Assembly (NCBI GenBank): GCA_946478845.1
Contig: CAMLDI010000082.1
Location: forward strand, 1 to 6,324
Direction: 5' to 3'
Source: an uncultured Paenibacillaceae bacterium
GTDB lineage: Bacteria > Bacillota > Bacilli > Aneurinibacillales > Aneurinibacillaceae
Length of the DNA stretch: 6,324 bases
Shown here in pieces: positions 5,917 through 6,324 of this stretch. Positions within the stretch are counted from its first letter, which is position 1; the number at the start of each line of letters is the position of its first letter. The translations under genes were made by a program, and so were the position numbers. Below the pieces are notes generated by a model. The model was not told the origin of the DNA, searched no databases, and saw only the letters and a program-made list of their open reading frames with translations.

Positions 5917-6083
5917 CTTGTTTTATGTTTTTCTAATTTTGAAATGATAAATAAAACAAGAGTAATGGAAAATAAGGTAATGCTTACAATTCCAGTTATT
6001 ATATTACTTTGTCCAATATAATTTACAAGAGTAATAATTAATAAAAATAACGATCCAATCCATGGTAATGTTTTCTCAATCAT
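5904..6083 (-). CDS. 59-residue small membrane protein, function unknown
   Basis: ATG at 6083-6081 is preceded by AGAGGTG with 8 nt spacing. The product starts MIEKTLPW and has two hydrophobic segments (about 9-21 and 28-48), with the polar stretch NYIGQSN between them, then a basic end KLEKHKTRKPQ. The basic end suggests both termini are cytoplasmic. The TAA falls in the loop of the terminator shared with the permease gene, so gene and terminator evolved together, which favours a real gene. I do not recognise the family. Proteins of this size and shape in Bacillus include holin-like, immunity-like and regulatory membrane peptides, but nothing here picks one. A possible - strand promoter is TTATGA (6175-6170), 17 nt, TAGAAT (6152-6147), which is weak. 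Confidence 0.75.
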   Translation of the reverse strand: MIEKTLPWIGSLFLLIITLVNYIGQSNIITGIVSITLFSITLVLFIISKLEKHKTRKPQ

Positions 6084-6122
6084 TATAAAAACACCTCTTT
6101 TTTTAAAAAAATAATTAATAAT

Positions 6123-6151
6123 TTGAAATAAATGAAATTTCTGTATATTCT
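6123..6151 (+). promoter_or_regulatory. Possible promoter for the 29-residue peptide
   Basis: TTGAAA (6123-6128) is followed after 17 nt by TATTCT (6146-6151, 4 of 6). The surrounding DNA is very AT-rich, so chance matches are likely. Confidence 0.3.
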
Positions 6152-6162
6152 ATGCTAAAATT

Positions 6163-6178
6163 ATATTATTCATAATAT
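6163..6178. repeat. 16-bp AT-rich inverted repeat between divergent small genes
   Basis: ATATTAT (6163-6169), two bases, ATAATAT (6172-6178). It lies between the divergent starts of the 59-residue and 29-residue frames and could be an operator, but such palindromes are common in AT-rich DNA. Confidence 0.35.
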
Positions 6179-6201
6179 TAGTATAAAAGAGAGGAAGAAG
6201 A

Positions 6202-6291
6202 ATGGAAATGGGGAAAAGAAAATTTATACTTATTTTTTCTATTTTGTATCTTTTTGGGGCAATATTACCCGGGTCTTTGACAGTTACATAA
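6202..6291 (+). CDS. Possible 29-residue hydrophobic peptide
   Basis: ATG at 6202 follows GAGGA (6191-6195) at about 6 nt; an in-frame ATG at 6208 is the alternative. The product starts MEMGKRKF, continues as one hydrophobic helix (about 8-26) and ends GSLTVT before TAA. Basic residues before a single helix are typical of small membrane peptides or of a signal peptide cut off by an early stop. Another frame stays open beyond this stop to the window edge (through VFDSYINIK), so this could be the start of a longer gene that has been frameshifted. Unidentified. Confidence 0.4.
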   Translation: MEMGKRKFILIFSILYLFGAILPGSLTVT

Positions 6292-6324
6292 ATATCAAAA
6301 TTATGAAAAGCCTTGATAACAGGG

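Overview
The window looks like chromosomal DNA from a Gram-positive, low-GC member of the Bacillaceae. It is AT-rich. Most genes have strong AGGAGG-type ribosome binding sites 5 to 11 nt before the start, and two genes start with TTG. Terminators are compact Rho-independent hairpins, and the proteins (a CYP109-like P450, a DUF2243 membrane protein, a BenE-family permease) are familiar in Bacillus relatives. Two TGTCGAA-like boxes would fit a Spo0A-containing spore former, but that is inference. I see no rRNA, tRNA, CRISPR array, insertion sequence or phage gene.

Layout, left to right. (1) Positions 2-1844, + strand: the tail of an unidentified gene, a membrane-anchored protein with four Asp-box repeats (77-1000), and a three-helix membrane protein (981-1844) whose start overlaps the previous gene by 20 bp. 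The tight packing suggests one operon, probably acting at the outer face of the membrane. (2) A hairpin at 1897-1920 separates this from convergent genes. (3) Positions 1928-3710, - strand: a secreted Tyr/Gly-rich protein (1928-2359, TTG start) and upstream of it a cytochrome P450 (2481-3710, TTG start). The gap before the secreted gene carries two Spo0A-box-like sites exactly 20 bp apart. The P450 leader carries a perfect 9-1-9 palindrome that looks like a repressor operator. (4) Positions 3796-4417, - strand: a four-helix DUF2243 protein, then a small downstream reading frame that seems broken by one missing base in a short homopolymer, then a strong terminator containing that frame's stop codon. 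(5) Positions 4539-5916, + strand: a good sigma-A promoter, a BenE-family permease and its terminator. (6) Positions 5904-6291: a convergent 59-residue two-helix membrane protein on the - strand, whose TAA lies in the loop of the shared terminator, and a possible 29-residue hydrophobic peptide on the + strand.

The genes do not form one obvious pathway. The most unusual items are the frameshifted small gene after DUF2243, the P450 operator, and the secreted protein with its possible Spo0A control. The two short genes at the right end are easily missed by ordinary gene calling. I found no clear evidence for a complete new defence, toxin or biosynthetic system.
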